NCBI RefSeq assembly: GCF_000381265.1
Contig: NZ_KB906254.1
Location: forward strand, 310,001 to 374,000
Reading direction: 5' to 3'
DNA from: Curvibacter lanceolatus ATCC 14669
GTDB taxonomy: Bacteria; Pseudomonadota; Gammaproteobacteria; Burkholderiales; Burkholderiaceae_C
Length of the DNA stretch: 64,000 bases
Positions 1 through 6,881 of the stretch are shown one piece after another. The notes under the pieces are model-generated. The model ran no database searches. It was not told the DNA's origin and saw nothing but the letters and a program-made list of their open reading frames with translations. The stretch's first letter is position 1, and every line of letters starts with the position of its first letter. Both the position numbers and the translations under genes were made by a program.

Positions 1-340
1 GTACCGACGTGGAGATCATCTCCATGCCGCCATCGCCGGGGTGGAAGTTATCTACGTGCTCTGTGAACGATCCAGCTTGGACGCTTGAAATCAATGGAAC
101 CTCTCCCCTGATGTTTGGGCCTGGCGCAGTATTCGCGCTGCCGTCTCCCGTCATCAGTTGAGCTACCGAGATACCAAGCACGTCAGCAACTGCCTGCTGA
201 CGCTTTCGTGCGGGGGCTGTTCCGCCCTCTCGCTCCCATTGCTGAACCGTTGCGCGGGTGACACCGCAGAGCTTCGCGAATGCTTCTTCGGTAAGTGCGA
301 GGCGTGCGCGCCCCTCTCTGATTAGCTTGTGAATGCTCAT
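1..340 (-). CDS. CI-like prophage repressor (C-terminus off the window)
   Basis: Read on the minus strand from an ATG at 340, the 113 visible codons begin with an HTH_3/Cro-CI type helix-turn-helix (around residues 15-60, containing EEAFAKLCGVTRATVQQWER). A linker leads to VPLISSVQAG, the usual start of an S24/LexA-like peptidase domain in CI repressors. The reading frame is open to base 1, so the catalytic Ser/Lys part lies outside. It is divergent from the Cro-like gene at 422 across an 81-bp operator region. It should maintain lysogeny of prophage 1 and be inactivated by RecA-stimulated self-cleavage; the cleavage part is inferred from the family, not seen. Confidence 0.85.
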   Translation of the reverse strand, partial: MSIHKLIREGRARLALTEEAFAKLCGVTRATVQQWEREGGTAPARKRQQAVADVLGISVAQLMTGDGSANTAPGPNIRGEVPLISSVQAGSFTEHVDNFHPGDGGMEMISTSV

Positions 341-376
341 TGGAGGAGCCTACCGAGCAGACGGATTTTCGGCCAA

Positions 377-420
377 GATAGAAAATGTTGCATTGATAGA
401 AAAACTATCTACAATGCAAC
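377..420. promoter_or_regulatory. Repressor/Cro operator region
   Basis: The 81-bp space between the divergent repressor and Cro-like genes contains a direct repeat GATAGAAAA (377-385 and 395-403). It also holds a long imperfect palindrome: GTTGCATT (387-394) pairs with AATGCAAC (413-420), and GATAG (395-399) with CTATC (405-409), with a 3-nt bulge. The right arm ends one base before the Cro-like start codon at 422. Placement and symmetry fit operators for CI and Cro; the binding itself is inference. Confidence 0.6.
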
Positions 421-421
421 C

Positions 422-673
422 ATGGAACAAACGACCGAATCCCCACTTGACCGCGCGATCCGGCTTCACGGCGGGATCACCAAGCTTGCTCGCGACCTTG
501 GGTTGAACAGCCACGCCGTGATCAACGGCTGGCGTAAGACTCGCGTCCCATCGGACCACTGCCCAAGCATTGAAGGCTTGACCGGCGTCCCTTGCGAAGA
601 GCTCCGTCCCGATGTGCGCTGGGAGGTATTGCGCGCCAAGGCCCAGCCCACTCAAGCAGGGCAGGTGGCGTGA
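422..673 (+). CDS. Cro/YdaS-like DNA-binding protein
   Basis: 83-residue protein starting at ATG 422, right after the operator palindrome. Residues 8-45 (AIRLHGGITKLARDLGLNSH then VINGWRKTRVP) form a compact helix-turn-helix of the YdaS/Cro kind found in prophages divergent from a CI gene. A following segment resembling 'CPSIEGLTGVPCEELRPDVRW' is typical of YdaS-family proteins (bacterial antitoxin_YdaS). Probable role: repress the lysogeny promoter and allow lytic development. The longer frame beginning at 329 would run through the operator, so the ATG at 422 is preferred. Confidence 0.8.
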   Translation: MEQTTESPLDRAIRLHGGITKLARDLGLNSHAVINGWRKTRVPSDHCPSIEGLTGVPCEELRPDVRWEVLRAKAQPTQAGQVA

Positions 674-960
674 TGTCCATGGTGACCATGCGTTTGTCGT
701 TCGACACGACATCGCTTCAAACCCAACTCCACGAGCTGGGCGAACTTGTGGCGTCTTTACCGCAAGAGACCGCGAAGCGACTTCTTGATTTCGTCCTTGG
801 CGATCTGGACGGCCATCTGCTTGATGTCCTCCCCATTGATGGCGTGCCCGCAGTCGTTGCAGACCAGCCCGTTCAAGTCCTCTATCGACTGAGGCTTGGT
901 GGTCGTTTTGAACGTGCTGCTGCCGCAATTCGGGCAGGAGAAGTTGATGGTCTCTTCTGA
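673..960 (+). CDS. Hypothetical protein antisense to zinc-ribbon gene (doubtful)
   Basis: A 95-codon frame starting ATG 673, overlapping the stop of the Cro-like gene by one base (TGATG). The first ~35 residues (MRLSFDTTSLQTQLHELGEL onward) look like a genuine small helical phage protein, but from 757 on the frame lies opposite the zinc-ribbon gene on the minus strand, whose codon pattern is more convincing. Either one of the two is spurious or this is a true antisense overlap. Function unknown. Confidence 0.3.
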   Translation: MSMVTMRLSFDTTSLQTQLHELGELVASLPQETAKRLLDFVLGDLDGHLLDVLPIDGVPAVVADQPVQVLYRLRLGGRFERAAAAIRAGEVDGLF

Positions 961-969
961 GTTTTCCAT
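757..969 (-). CDS. Small zinc-ribbon protein
   Basis: 70-residue protein on the minus strand, ATG at 969 preceded by a good Shine-Dalgarno (AGGGACCGG). It carries CPNCGSSTF and, about 22 residues later, CNDCGHAI, a classic four-cysteine zinc ribbon, followed by a charged helix (NGEDIKQMAVQIAKDEIKKS). Similar short zinc-ribbon proteins sit near cro in other prophages. It points against the rightward early operon, so it may need its own promoter in 970-1140. Function unknown; nucleic-acid binding is plausible. Confidence 0.6.
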   Translation of the reverse strand: MENSEETINFSCPNCGSSTFKTTTKPQSIEDLNGLVCNDCGHAINGEDIKQMAVQIAKDEIKKSLRGLLR

Positions 970-1141
970 GGTCCGGTCCCTTTGCAAATGGTTGTGTGAG
1001 AACTCCATTTTGCTGAAGGTGCACCGGGCCACCAACACCTCGATCTGCCCAAGCGTCCAAGTCGGCGCGGGTGAGATCGCACTCCATGCCGTCACACCCA
1101 GTGCAAGCGTCTTCTCCTCCCTGGACGCGGGTGCGGCTTTT

Positions 1142-1175
1142 GCCCTGGGCCTTTTGGCCCCGGGCGCTTTTGTTT
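1142..1175 (+). terminator. tR1-like intrinsic terminator
   Basis: GCCCTGGGCC (1142-1151) and GGCCCCGGGC (1156-1165) form a 10-bp stem with one mismatch and a TTTT loop, followed by GCTTTTGTTTTG. It lies between the Cro-like gene and the next rightward gene, the position of lambda tR1. The rest of 970-1141 shows no convincing gene. Confidence 0.55.
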
Positions 1176-1196
1176 TGAAGTTTTTTCGTGAAGTCC

Positions 1197-1652
1197 ATGC
1201 CAAAAATTTTGGACTTTCGAGCCACTCCACACCACTCAACAGATTGGAGCAGCGCTGTGTCGCAACTCGGAATACCCGTTGAAGTCACCCCGCAAGAGGT
1301 GGCTCGTGAGTCCACCCTTGGTGGTTCGATCTCCCTCTGCGCCAAGGCCGCAGGCCTGATGCCAAAAGAAGTTCAAGACGCCCTGAAGGCCGACCGCTCG
1401 CAGTTCTCTCGCTGGACTGACGACAAAGAGGGGATCACTTGGTCAAAGCTTTCCGCTCTGATGGACGTGTGTGGCAACGATGCGCCCCTGCTTTGGATGC
1501 TGAACGCCCGCGGCTACGACCTGACCAGCCTGCGCAAGCGTGAGACCGAGACCCAGCGCGAACTGCGCGAGGCCCGCGAGGAGATTGAGCGCCTGAAGCA
1601 GGAGCGCGAAGTCGAGCGCCGCCTGTTCCGTGACCTGAGGGCTGCAGCATGA
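1197..1652 (+). CDS. CII-position coiled-coil regulatory protein
   Basis: 151 residues from ATG 1197 (a GTG nine bases upstream is the alternative). The middle (residues ~40-95: LGGSISLCAKAAGLMPKEVQ, then FSRWTDDKEGITWSKLSALM, CGNDAPLLWML) is a family seen in beta- and gammaproteobacterial prophages just after cro. It resembles a degenerate helix-turn-helix in which lysogeny regulators such as CII sit. The C-terminus is an uninterrupted charged coiled coil (about 45 residues rich in E/R), which should mediate oligomerisation. The next gene overlaps it (ATGA). Role in lysis-lysogeny or replication control is inferred from position. Confidence 0.6.
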   Translation: MPKILDFRATPHHSTDWSSAVSQLGIPVEVTPQEVARESTLGGSISLCAKAAGLMPKEVQDALKADRSQFSRWTDDKEGITWSKLSALMDVCGNDAPLLWMLNARGYDLTSLRKRETETQRELREAREEIERLKQEREVERRLFRDLRAAA

Positions 1653-1843
1653 CCCAGCATCTCACCCCCCACAACTTGACGGCCGAAGAACTGGGCCGCC
1701 GTGACGCCCAGCAGGCCCACCACGGCTGCGCCGTCAGCAACCCCTTCCCGCCTTGCCATCCTGATCACAGCGCCTGGCAGACCGCCTACAACAGCGAGGC
1801 CCTGCGCCTCTTTCATGCCGATCTGGTTTTGGAGGCCGCATGA
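1649..1843 (+). CDS. Small protein, RMF/CrpP-like pattern
   Basis: 64 residues, start codon overlapping the upstream stop (ATGA at 1649). The core 'GRRDAQQAHHGCAVSNPF ... W..AYNSEA' resembles the G-x-A-...-NP(F/Y)-...-W-x-x-A/G-(W/Y) pattern of ribosome modulation factor and CrpP-like small proteins found in many proteobacterial prophages. That resemblance is by eye only. Second gene of the early rightward operon. Confidence 0.5.
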   Translation: MTQHLTPHNLTAEELGRRDAQQAHHGCAVSNPFPPCHPDHSAWQTAYNSEALRLFHADLVLEAA

Positions 1844-2061
1844 CCTCAGAAGAAAAGCAGCAACTCGCCGACAAGGCGCTTGAACTGCGCATTCAGGCCC
1901 AGGGTCACCTGATGCAGGTCGCCATGATCTATTTCGAGCTCACGGGCGCCCCTTACTACCGGACTTTGGCCGACCACTATTTGGCCGACCAGAACCACCT
2001 GATTGGCCAGCGTAGCCCTGCCCAGGTGCAGCGGATGGAACTGGCCGGAGGGTTGGCCTGA
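1840..2061 (+). CDS. Hypothetical early phage protein
   Basis: 73 residues, overlapping the previous gene by ATGA (1840) and sharing one base of its stop with the next start (TGATG at 2059-2063). Predicted all-helical, no recognised domain. Its tight coupling between two early genes supports that it is translated. Confidence 0.5.
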   Translation: MTSEEKQQLADKALELRIQAQGHLMQVAMIYFELTGAPYYRTLADHYLADQNHLIGQRSPAQVQRMELAGGLA

Positions 2062-2777
2062 TGGCTCGAATCCGCACGATCAAGCCTGAGTTCTTCACAA
2101 GCGAAGACATCTGCTCGCTCACACCTTTGGCACGTCTCCTATACGTAGCACTCTGGTGTGAAGCCGATCGGGCAGGTCGCTTTGAGTGGAAGCCTCGCAC
2201 ATTCAAGCTGCGCTATCTCCCTGGGGATAACTGCGATGTCGAAACGCTCGCTTCCGAGCTGGTCAATGCCGGTCTGGTCATCTTGTATGAAGCTGACGGC
2301 AAGAACCTGGCGGAAATTCCGACGTTCGACAAGCACCAAGTTATCAACAACAGGGAGTCCGAAAGCCAATTTCCTTCACGCGTGGCCAACGCGTCAACCA
2401 CGCGTCAAGCACGCGTGAAAGCGGAAGGAAGGAAGGAAGGGAAAGGAAAGGATGCACGCGTCGCGTCGCTGAGCGACACAACGCAAGATCCGGATGAGCC
2501 TTTGGCCTCACTGGTCGACATCCCTTTGGTCGACAAGACCGATTACGAGGTAACGCAATCCGCCGTGGACGAGTGGCAGGAATCATTCCCCGCCGTCGAT
2601 GTGCTGCAGCAGGTCAAGGCCATGCGGGCTTGGTGCCACGCCAACCCGACCAACCGAAAGACCCGGGCCGGCATTGAGCGATTCATCGTCCGTTGGCTTG
2701 CGAAAGCCCAGAACCAAGCGCCCCGCAGCGGCGCCTCTGGCGGCGGGTCTTCCGATGGCGCCGGGAGCTACGTATGA
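2061..2777 (+). CDS. Phage replication initiator-like winged-helix protein
   Basis: 238 residues. The N-terminus (MARIRTIKPEFFTSEDI ... RLLYVALWCEADRAGRF ... LGY-like FKLRYLPGD) is the winged-helix domain of phage replication proteins of the lambda O/DnaD-like type; the RIRTIKPEFF opening is diagnostic of this family in proteobacterial prophages. The C-terminal ~90 residues (VDEWQESFPAVDVLQQVKAM ... WCHANPTNRKTRAGIERFIV) resemble the domain that contacts the helicase. The middle of the gene contains four phased ACGCGT repeats and a polypurine run, so the gene probably contains the origin it acts on, as lambda O does. Confidence 0.75.
   Translation: MARIRTIKPEFFTSEDICSLTPLARLLYVALWCEADRAGRFEWKPRTFKLRYLPGDNCDVETLASELVNAGLVILYEADGKNLAEIPTFDKHQVINNRESESQFPSRVANASTTRQARVKAEGRKEGKGKDARVASLSDTTQDPDEPLASLVDIPLVDKTDYEVTQSAVDEWQESFPAVDVLQQVKAMRAWCHANPTNRKTRAGIERFIVRWLAKAQNQAPRSGASGGGSSDGAGSYV
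2378..2461 (+). repeat. Origin iterons I: four 11-bp ACGCGT repeats plus purine tract
   Basis: ACGCGT starts at 2378, 2389, 2400 and 2411, exactly 11 bp apart, giving four tandem 11-mers (e.g. ACGCGTCAACC, ACGCGTCAAGC). A strongly asymmetric G/A tract (about 2420-2453) follows, then a fifth ACGCGT at 2456. The layout (iterons inside the initiator gene, then a purine-rich strand) matches lambda ori. Because 11 is not a multiple of three, the repeat is a DNA signal and not a peptide repeat. Confidence 0.7.
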
Positions 2778-3115
2778 CCGGCCAGGACAAGATCATCGAA
2801 CTGCGCCGCCGCGGCTTTGCCGTGGACATCGTTCGCATTGAACTGGCGGACATTCGCCCCGCGCTGGGCTCCGTCGCCGTCAGTGAGGCGGACACCCCTG
2901 AGCTCCAGGACTGGCGTTTTGCCTACGGCCTGACAGCCATGGTGTCCGGGATGGATGCGACGCGTATTGCACGCGTGGCTCACGCGTTAAAGCCGATTGC
3001 AAAACGCGTCATCACCAATCTTTATCGATGGCCGGTGCGCGACTCCCGCGGCCATCCGAGCGTTCAGCTTCTTCAAATCACAGACACGGAGGGCCTTTTG
3101 ACATGGCAAGCATGA
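2774..3115 (+). CDS. Hypothetical replication-module protein
   Basis: 113 residues from ATG 2774 (ATGA overlap with the initiator gene). No recognised domain; a helical region rich in Arg/Ala (MDATRIARVAHALKPIAKRV) overlaps at DNA level with a second block of ACGCGT iterons. Longer upstream starts are unlikely because the coupled ATG is the operon norm here. Position between initiator and helicase suggests a replication accessory role such as helicase loading, as for lambda P, but there is no sequence proof. Confidence 0.5.
   Translation: MTGQDKIIELRRRGFAVDIVRIELADIRPALGSVAVSEADTPELQDWRFAYGLTAMVSGMDATRIARVAHALKPIAKRVITNLYRWPVRDSRGHPSVQLLQITDTEGLLTWQA
2960..3009 (+). repeat. Origin iterons II: ACGCGT repeats on an 11-bp grid
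   Basis: ACGCGT starts at 2960, 2971, 2982 and 3004; the gaps are 11, 11 and 22 bp, so they keep the same 11-bp phase with one degenerate unit at 2993. This is the second iteron block, about 550 bp from the first and inside the next gene. ACGCGT is otherwise rare in the window (isolated copies near 9881, 42979 and 55865 were noticed). Confidence 0.65.
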
Positions 3116-4071
3116 TTTTTCCCGACGAGATCGATTTCGATGAGTACATGCACGAAACCGATGCCCATCAGAAGGTGCGATCGGCTTCCGAGTACGTGCA
3201 GGAGTTGATCGATCGGATCAACAACCCGGTCAAGCGCCGATTCCCCGTGATGCCTTGGCACAAGACACATGGGCTGATTCAATTTCGCCCCGGCGAGGTC
3301 ACGCTTTGGGGCGGCGCAAACGGCGGCGGTAAGAGTCTCGTCACGGGGCAAGTGGGCATGCATCTTTGCGCCCAGGATCAGCGCGTTTGCATCGCCAGCT
3401 TTGAAATGAAGCCGATTCGCACGCTTGAACGCATGGGCCGGCAGTGGACCGGTTTTAACCCCGACCACCCGGCTTACGCTGGGAGTGATGAGGGGGAAAA
3501 AAGCCTTCTCAAGGTCTACGAAGATTTCAAGGCATGGACAAATGGGCGCCTCTGGCTGTACGACCAGCAGGGCACCGTAAGGGCTGAACAAGTGGGGGCC
3601 GTGGCTCGCTACTGCGCCAAGGAAAAGGGTATCACTCATTTTTTCATCGACTCCCTCATGAAGTGCGTGAGCGGGGAGGATGACTACAACGGACAGAAAT
3701 CGTTTGTGGATGAGCTCACAGCCATCGCCCGCGATTACCAGATGCATATCCACCTCGTGCACCACATCCGCAAGCCTGCTGACGAGAGCCACAAGCCCAA
3801 CAAGTACGACTACAAAGGGTCGGGAGCCATCACCGACCAGGTGGACAACGTGATCAGCGTTTGGCGCAACAAGCCAAAGGAAAAGAAGCGCCACGAGGGA
3901 AAGATGGGCGACGAGACCAAAGAGCCAGACTGCTTGCTGATCTGCGATAAGCAGCGCAACGGCGAGTGGGAGGGAAACATCGGCCTGTGGTTTGACCCTG
4001 AGAGTCAGCAGTTTGTCGCCAACCCCGGCGATCAGCCCATGGTCCTTTTTCGTCATCCAGAGGACTGCTGA
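3103..4071 (+). CDS. DnaB-like replicative helicase (RecA-fold ATPase)
   Basis: 322 residues from ATG 3103, overlapping the previous gene by 13 bases. Walker A is GGANGGGKS (residues 70-78) and Walker B is ITHFFIDSL (around 180); a downstream IHLVHHIRKP is the sensor-like strand of the DnaB/gp4 hexameric helicase C-terminal domain, and GSGAITDQVDNVI fits its arginine-finger region. It lacks the DnaB N-terminal primase-binding domain, as in many phage helicases of this size. It should unwind the fork at the iteron origin, hydrolysing ATP. Confidence 0.8.
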   Translation: MASMIFPDEIDFDEYMHETDAHQKVRSASEYVQELIDRINNPVKRRFPVMPWHKTHGLIQFRPGEVTLWGGANGGGKSLVTGQVGMHLCAQDQRVCIASFEMKPIRTLERMGRQWTGFNPDHPAYAGSDEGEKSLLKVYEDFKAWTNGRLWLYDQQGTVRAEQVGAVARYCAKEKGITHFFIDSLMKCVSGEDDYNGQKSFVDELTAIARDYQMHIHLVHHIRKPADESHKPNKYDYKGSGAITDQVDNVISVWRNKPKEKKRHEGKMGDETKEPDCLLICDKQRNGEWEGNIGLWFDPESQQFVANPGDQPMVLFRHPEDC

Positions 4072-4072
4072 G

Positions 4073-4441
4073 ATGTCATTTTCCGTAACTCTCCCGTTCC
4101 CCCCCAAAGAGCTGAGCCCCAATGCCCGGTTGCATTGGGCTCAGAAGTCCAAGCACGCGAAGGCCTACCGCATGACCTGCTTTGCACTTGCCCATCAGGC
4201 AAAGCTGGTGAAGCCTGAGACGGAAGGCCGCGTCCATCTGTGGATCGACTTCTACCCACCTGACCGCCGCCACCGGGATGACGACAACATGATTGCTGCG
4301 TTCAAGGCTGGCCGGGATGGCCTGGCTGATGCCTTGGGGATTGATGACAAGCGCTTCGTCTGCCACCCCTTTGTGCGCGATGAGGTCGGCGGAATGGTCA
4401 AGGTGCACCTGACAGCTGGGGCGGAGGTGGCCCATGGATAA
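4073..4441 (+). CDS. rusA: RusA-family Holliday junction resolvase
   Basis: 122 residues, start ATG 4073 one base after the helicase stop. The N-terminus (VTLPFPPKELSPNARLHW) and the acidic motif RRHRDDDNMIAAFKAGRDGL, with D-x-D-N and a following catalytic-type lysine, then ALGIDDKRF, match RusA endonuclease. It resolves Holliday junctions and branched replication intermediates before packaging. The next gene overlaps its end by 8 bases. Confidence 0.85.
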   Translation: MSFSVTLPFPPKELSPNARLHWAQKSKHAKAYRMTCFALAHQAKLVKPETEGRVHLWIDFYPPDRRHRDDDNMIAAFKAGRDGLADALGIDDKRFVCHPFVRDEVGGMVKVHLTAGAEVAHG

Positions 4442-4631
4442 GCAAGACTTGAACATGGTCATTGGGGCTCTTTTGGCCTCAAGTCCCTGGGCATTCCCGC
4501 CGACCCCAAACCTCAGTGAGAAGACCTGCAGGCGCTTTGAATTGGCATATCGGGCGCGTGCGGTTGTGATCTTTGATCGCGTCTTGAATCGCGAGTGGAG
4601 CCGCTGCGACAGGAGTGCCCGCAATGGCTGA
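4434..4631 (+). CDS. Hypothetical early phage protein
   Basis: 65 residues from ATG 4434 within the end of rusA. No domain recognised. It ends inside the start of the next gene with the same kind of 8-base overlap (ATGGCTGA), which argues for translational coupling and real expression. Confidence 0.45.
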   Translation: MDKQDLNMVIGALLASSPWAFPPTPNLSEKTCRRFELAYRARAVVIFDRVLNREWSRCDRSARNG

Positions 4632-5145
4632 CATCACTTTGGTTCGTCAGCACGGCGTTGAACTCACCGAGGCCGACAAGGAAGCCGCCCGTCGCGTCAT
4701 GTTCGGCTTCGTGGATGGCCTCGGCGAGAAGGGCCGCCGCCAGTGGCGCGGATTCTGGTCCCGCCTGCTGCGCCTGGAGCCCGGTGAGATGGTCGAGGTC
4801 AAGACCCATCAGTCTCGCCTGGGCTGGTATCACCGCAAGCACATGGCGCTGGAGCAGGCCGTATTCGAAGCCCAGGAGAAGTTCGAGGACTTCGAAGCCT
4901 TCCGCACCTGGTTGAAGGTCGGCAGCGGCTTTGTTGACTGGCACCCAGGCCCGAAAGGCGGAGTGATCCCCGTCCCGAAGTCCATCAGCTACTCAAATCT
5001 GGAGCAGGGCGAGATGGAAGAGTTCCACTTGGCCGCCGTCCAGTTTCTGCGCCATGAATGTGCCGGGCGCACGCTCTGGAAGCACCTGAAGCCGGTGCAA
5101 CGCATCGAAATGATCGAGTCGATCCTTGGGGAGTTTCGGGAATGA
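4624..5145 (+). CDS. DUF1367-like phage recombination-module protein
   Basis: 173 residues from ATG 4624. The sequence follows the DUF1367 outline: a basic N-terminal stretch, a helical segment (residues ~75-105, FEDFEAFRTWLKVGSGF), and the motif PKSISYSNLEQGEMEEF, equivalent to the SISF-M-x-x-EF signature, then a C-terminal helix. In other lambdoid phages these genes lie beside Holliday-junction resolvases, as here. Molecular function is not established. Confidence 0.55.
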   Translation: MADITLVRQHGVELTEADKEAARRVMFGFVDGLGEKGRRQWRGFWSRLLRLEPGEMVEVKTHQSRLGWYHRKHMALEQAVFEAQEKFEDFEAFRTWLKVGSGFVDWHPGPKGGVIPVPKSISYSNLEQGEMEEFHLAAVQFLRHECAGRTLWKHLKPVQRIEMIESILGEFRE

Positions 5146-5654
5146 AAGCCGTCTTCCTTGATATTGATGGTGTCTTGAACTGCCATCGCACATGCATAGC
5201 CTTTGGCGGCATTCCTCATTCAACGGCAGACGGTGGCATCCAGTTGCTGGACGCCGTCGCCATCGGGTTGATTGGTGGGATTGTTCGGCTAGCGGGGGCT
5301 GTTGTCGTTCTCTCATCGACTTGGAGAAAACACGCGGACTGGACGCAATATGGCAAAGACCTTGGCCTGCCAATCGTCGACCGGACCCCGTCACTTCCCG
5401 GCATCCGTGGGGCCGAAATTCAAGACTGGCTTGATCGCCACCCTGGAATTGAGCGCTTCGCCATCATCGATGATGACCGGGACATGCTGCCAGAGCAGCT
5501 CCCCTACTTTGTCCACACATCTGGGTTCGATGGCTTTACCTGGGCAAACGCCTTGCGGCTGGCCGATCTGATGGGGGTCAACATCTTTGATGTGAACCAT
5601 CCTGGCCAGCGCCTGCCAGTAGTGACAAAGGGCCTTGACTGGGGCGGCGTATGA
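5142..5654 (+). CDS. HAD-superfamily hydrolase
   Basis: 170 residues, ATGA overlap with the previous gene. Motif I is VFLDIDGVLN (Asp7 nucleophile, Asp9 acid), motif II VVLSSTWRK, and IDDDRDML is motif IV, so the phosphatase active site seems complete. The size and the DIDGVLN...SSTWR layout match the small 'HAD domain in Swiss Army Knife RNA repair'-like family often carried by phages. Substrate unknown; possible roles are 5'/3' end repair of nucleic acids or nucleotide turnover. Confidence 0.8.
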   Translation: MKAVFLDIDGVLNCHRTCIAFGGIPHSTADGGIQLLDAVAIGLIGGIVRLAGAVVVLSSTWRKHADWTQYGKDLGLPIVDRTPSLPGIRGAEIQDWLDRHPGIERFAIIDDDRDMLPEQLPYFVHTSGFDGFTWANALRLADLMGVNIFDVNHPGQRLPVVTKGLDWGGV

Positions 5655-6193
5655 AGCGCACCCCCATGAAGCGCAGCGGCTTCAAGCGCGCACCGCGCCG
5701 AGAGCCCATCGAACGCGCCGAGCGCGTGCCGGCCCAGGCCGTGGCCACGGTGAAGCCCATCCGCCGCGGTGTGATCGCGCCGGTGAACGGGTTTACGGCA
5801 GCCATCCCCAAGACGCCCCGTCACAAGAACGCCCATCTGCTTGAAATGGCACGGGGCCGCGGCTGCCTGATGCGCGTACAGGGAGTTTGCAACTACGACA
5901 GCACGACAACTGTGGCCGCTCATTCCAATTGGAGCCGCCACGGTGGGAAGGGTGGCGCCCGAAAGGCAAATGATGAATTCACCGTGTGGTCTTGCAGTTG
6001 CTGCCATGACTGGCTCGACAAAGGCCCGGCCGACGCCGTTCTCAAGGAAATGACCTTCATGCGCGCCCACCTGGCCCAGGTCCTGGAATGGCGCGCCATC
6101 GCTTTCGACACCACCCAGCCCGAGCGCGACCGCCGCGCCGCCCAATGGGCGCTGGATCACCTCAATGCAACCCCGATTGGAGCCGCAGCATGA
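5651..6193 (+). CDS. DUF1364 / Ref-like HNH nuclease family protein
   Basis: 180 residues, ATGA overlap. After a basic proline-rich tail (residues 1-60) comes GRGCLMRVQGVCNYDSTTTV, then AAHSNW and WSCSCCHDWLD. This Cys/His arrangement is that of DUF1364, related to the P1 Ref (RecA-activated) HNH nuclease family that replaces NinB/NinG-type genes in lambdoid phages. Zinc-dependent DNA nicking linked to recombination is expected from the family. Confidence 0.7.
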   Translation: MKRTPMKRSGFKRAPRREPIERAERVPAQAVATVKPIRRGVIAPVNGFTAAIPKTPRHKNAHLLEMARGRGCLMRVQGVCNYDSTTTVAAHSNWSRHGGKGGARKANDEFTVWSCSCCHDWLDKGPADAVLKEMTFMRAHLAQVLEWRAIAFDTTQPERDRRAAQWALDHLNATPIGAAA

Positions 6194-6624
6194 AGCCCCG
6201 TCCCAAGACCCTCAACATGGTCGAGCGCGCCGTGATCGCTCAGGAATGGCGCGGCACAGTCCCGGCCGCCCGCATCCACATCCTCATCGGCGATGGTGGT
6301 GTGCACATGGTCAACCAGGCCGGCAAGGTGCTGTTTGTGGTTCTGGGTGCCGCGCTGGAAATGCAGATGGACCCGGACAGGCCCGAGCTGCGCATCATCC
6401 GCGCCTCGGTCAACGCCCTGGAAACCCAGGCAGAGAACGATGAGGTGAACCCGGTGCACCGCGCCGCCATCTCGTCGGGCCTGGAGGCCTGCGTCCGACT
6501 GCTGCCCGAGATCCCCCACCCGGTGATCGTCCGATCCGCGTGCGACCTGCACCTGAAGCTGAAGAACGGCCACGCCATGGCATCCGACTTCAAGGAACGC
6601 CTCGGCAGATTGGTGGCTGCATGA
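6190..6624 (+). CDS. Hypothetical protein upstream of Q-like gene
   Basis: 144 residues, ATGA overlap on both sides. Mixed alpha/beta without a recognised motif. Its place in the nin-like region, between the DUF1364 gene and a zinc-binding small protein, suggests a recombination or regulation accessory. No further assignment. Confidence 0.5.
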   Translation: MKPRPKTLNMVERAVIAQEWRGTVPAARIHILIGDGGVHMVNQAGKVLFVVLGAALEMQMDPDRPELRIIRASVNALETQAENDEVNPVHRAAISSGLEACVRLLPEIPHPVIVRSACDLHLKLKNGHAMASDFKERLGRLVAA

Positions 6625-6881
6625 GCAACGACTGTCCCGACTGCACCCAAGCCCGACTGATTTGGCACTGGGGTGCCTATCACGATGGCTGCAAAGGCTG
6701 CCAGACCAGAGCGCTTTCCAAGTGCCTGGGCTTCTGGCAATCCCAGCGCAATGGCCGCCTCTCCACCGAGTACCGAGCTGCCCTGCAGACGATCTTCGGC
6801 GAGGACTGGACCCCTGGCCACGAAGCCGTCAAGGCTGAAGCCGCCCGCATCGAACAACTCAAGAAAGGAGCCTCCCAGTGA
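6621..6881 (+). CDS. Small Cys4 zinc-binding protein
   Basis: 86 residues from ATG 6621. The N-terminal half carries CPDC and, about 20 residues later, CKGC, a likely zinc ribbon, followed by LGFWQSQRNG and a helical tail. GTGA overlap with the next gene. Similar short zinc proteins precede Q genes in other prophages. Function unknown. Confidence 0.5.
   Translation: MSNDCPDCTQARLIWHWGAYHDGCKGCQTRALSKCLGFWQSQRNGRLSTEYRAALQTIFGEDWTPGHEAVKAEAARIEQLKKGASQ

Noticed and set aside
350-1345. A 331-codon minus-strand frame
   Set aside because: It runs through the operator, opposite the Cro-like and CII-position genes; only its internal zinc-ribbon part (757-969) has a ribosome site and recognisable motifs.
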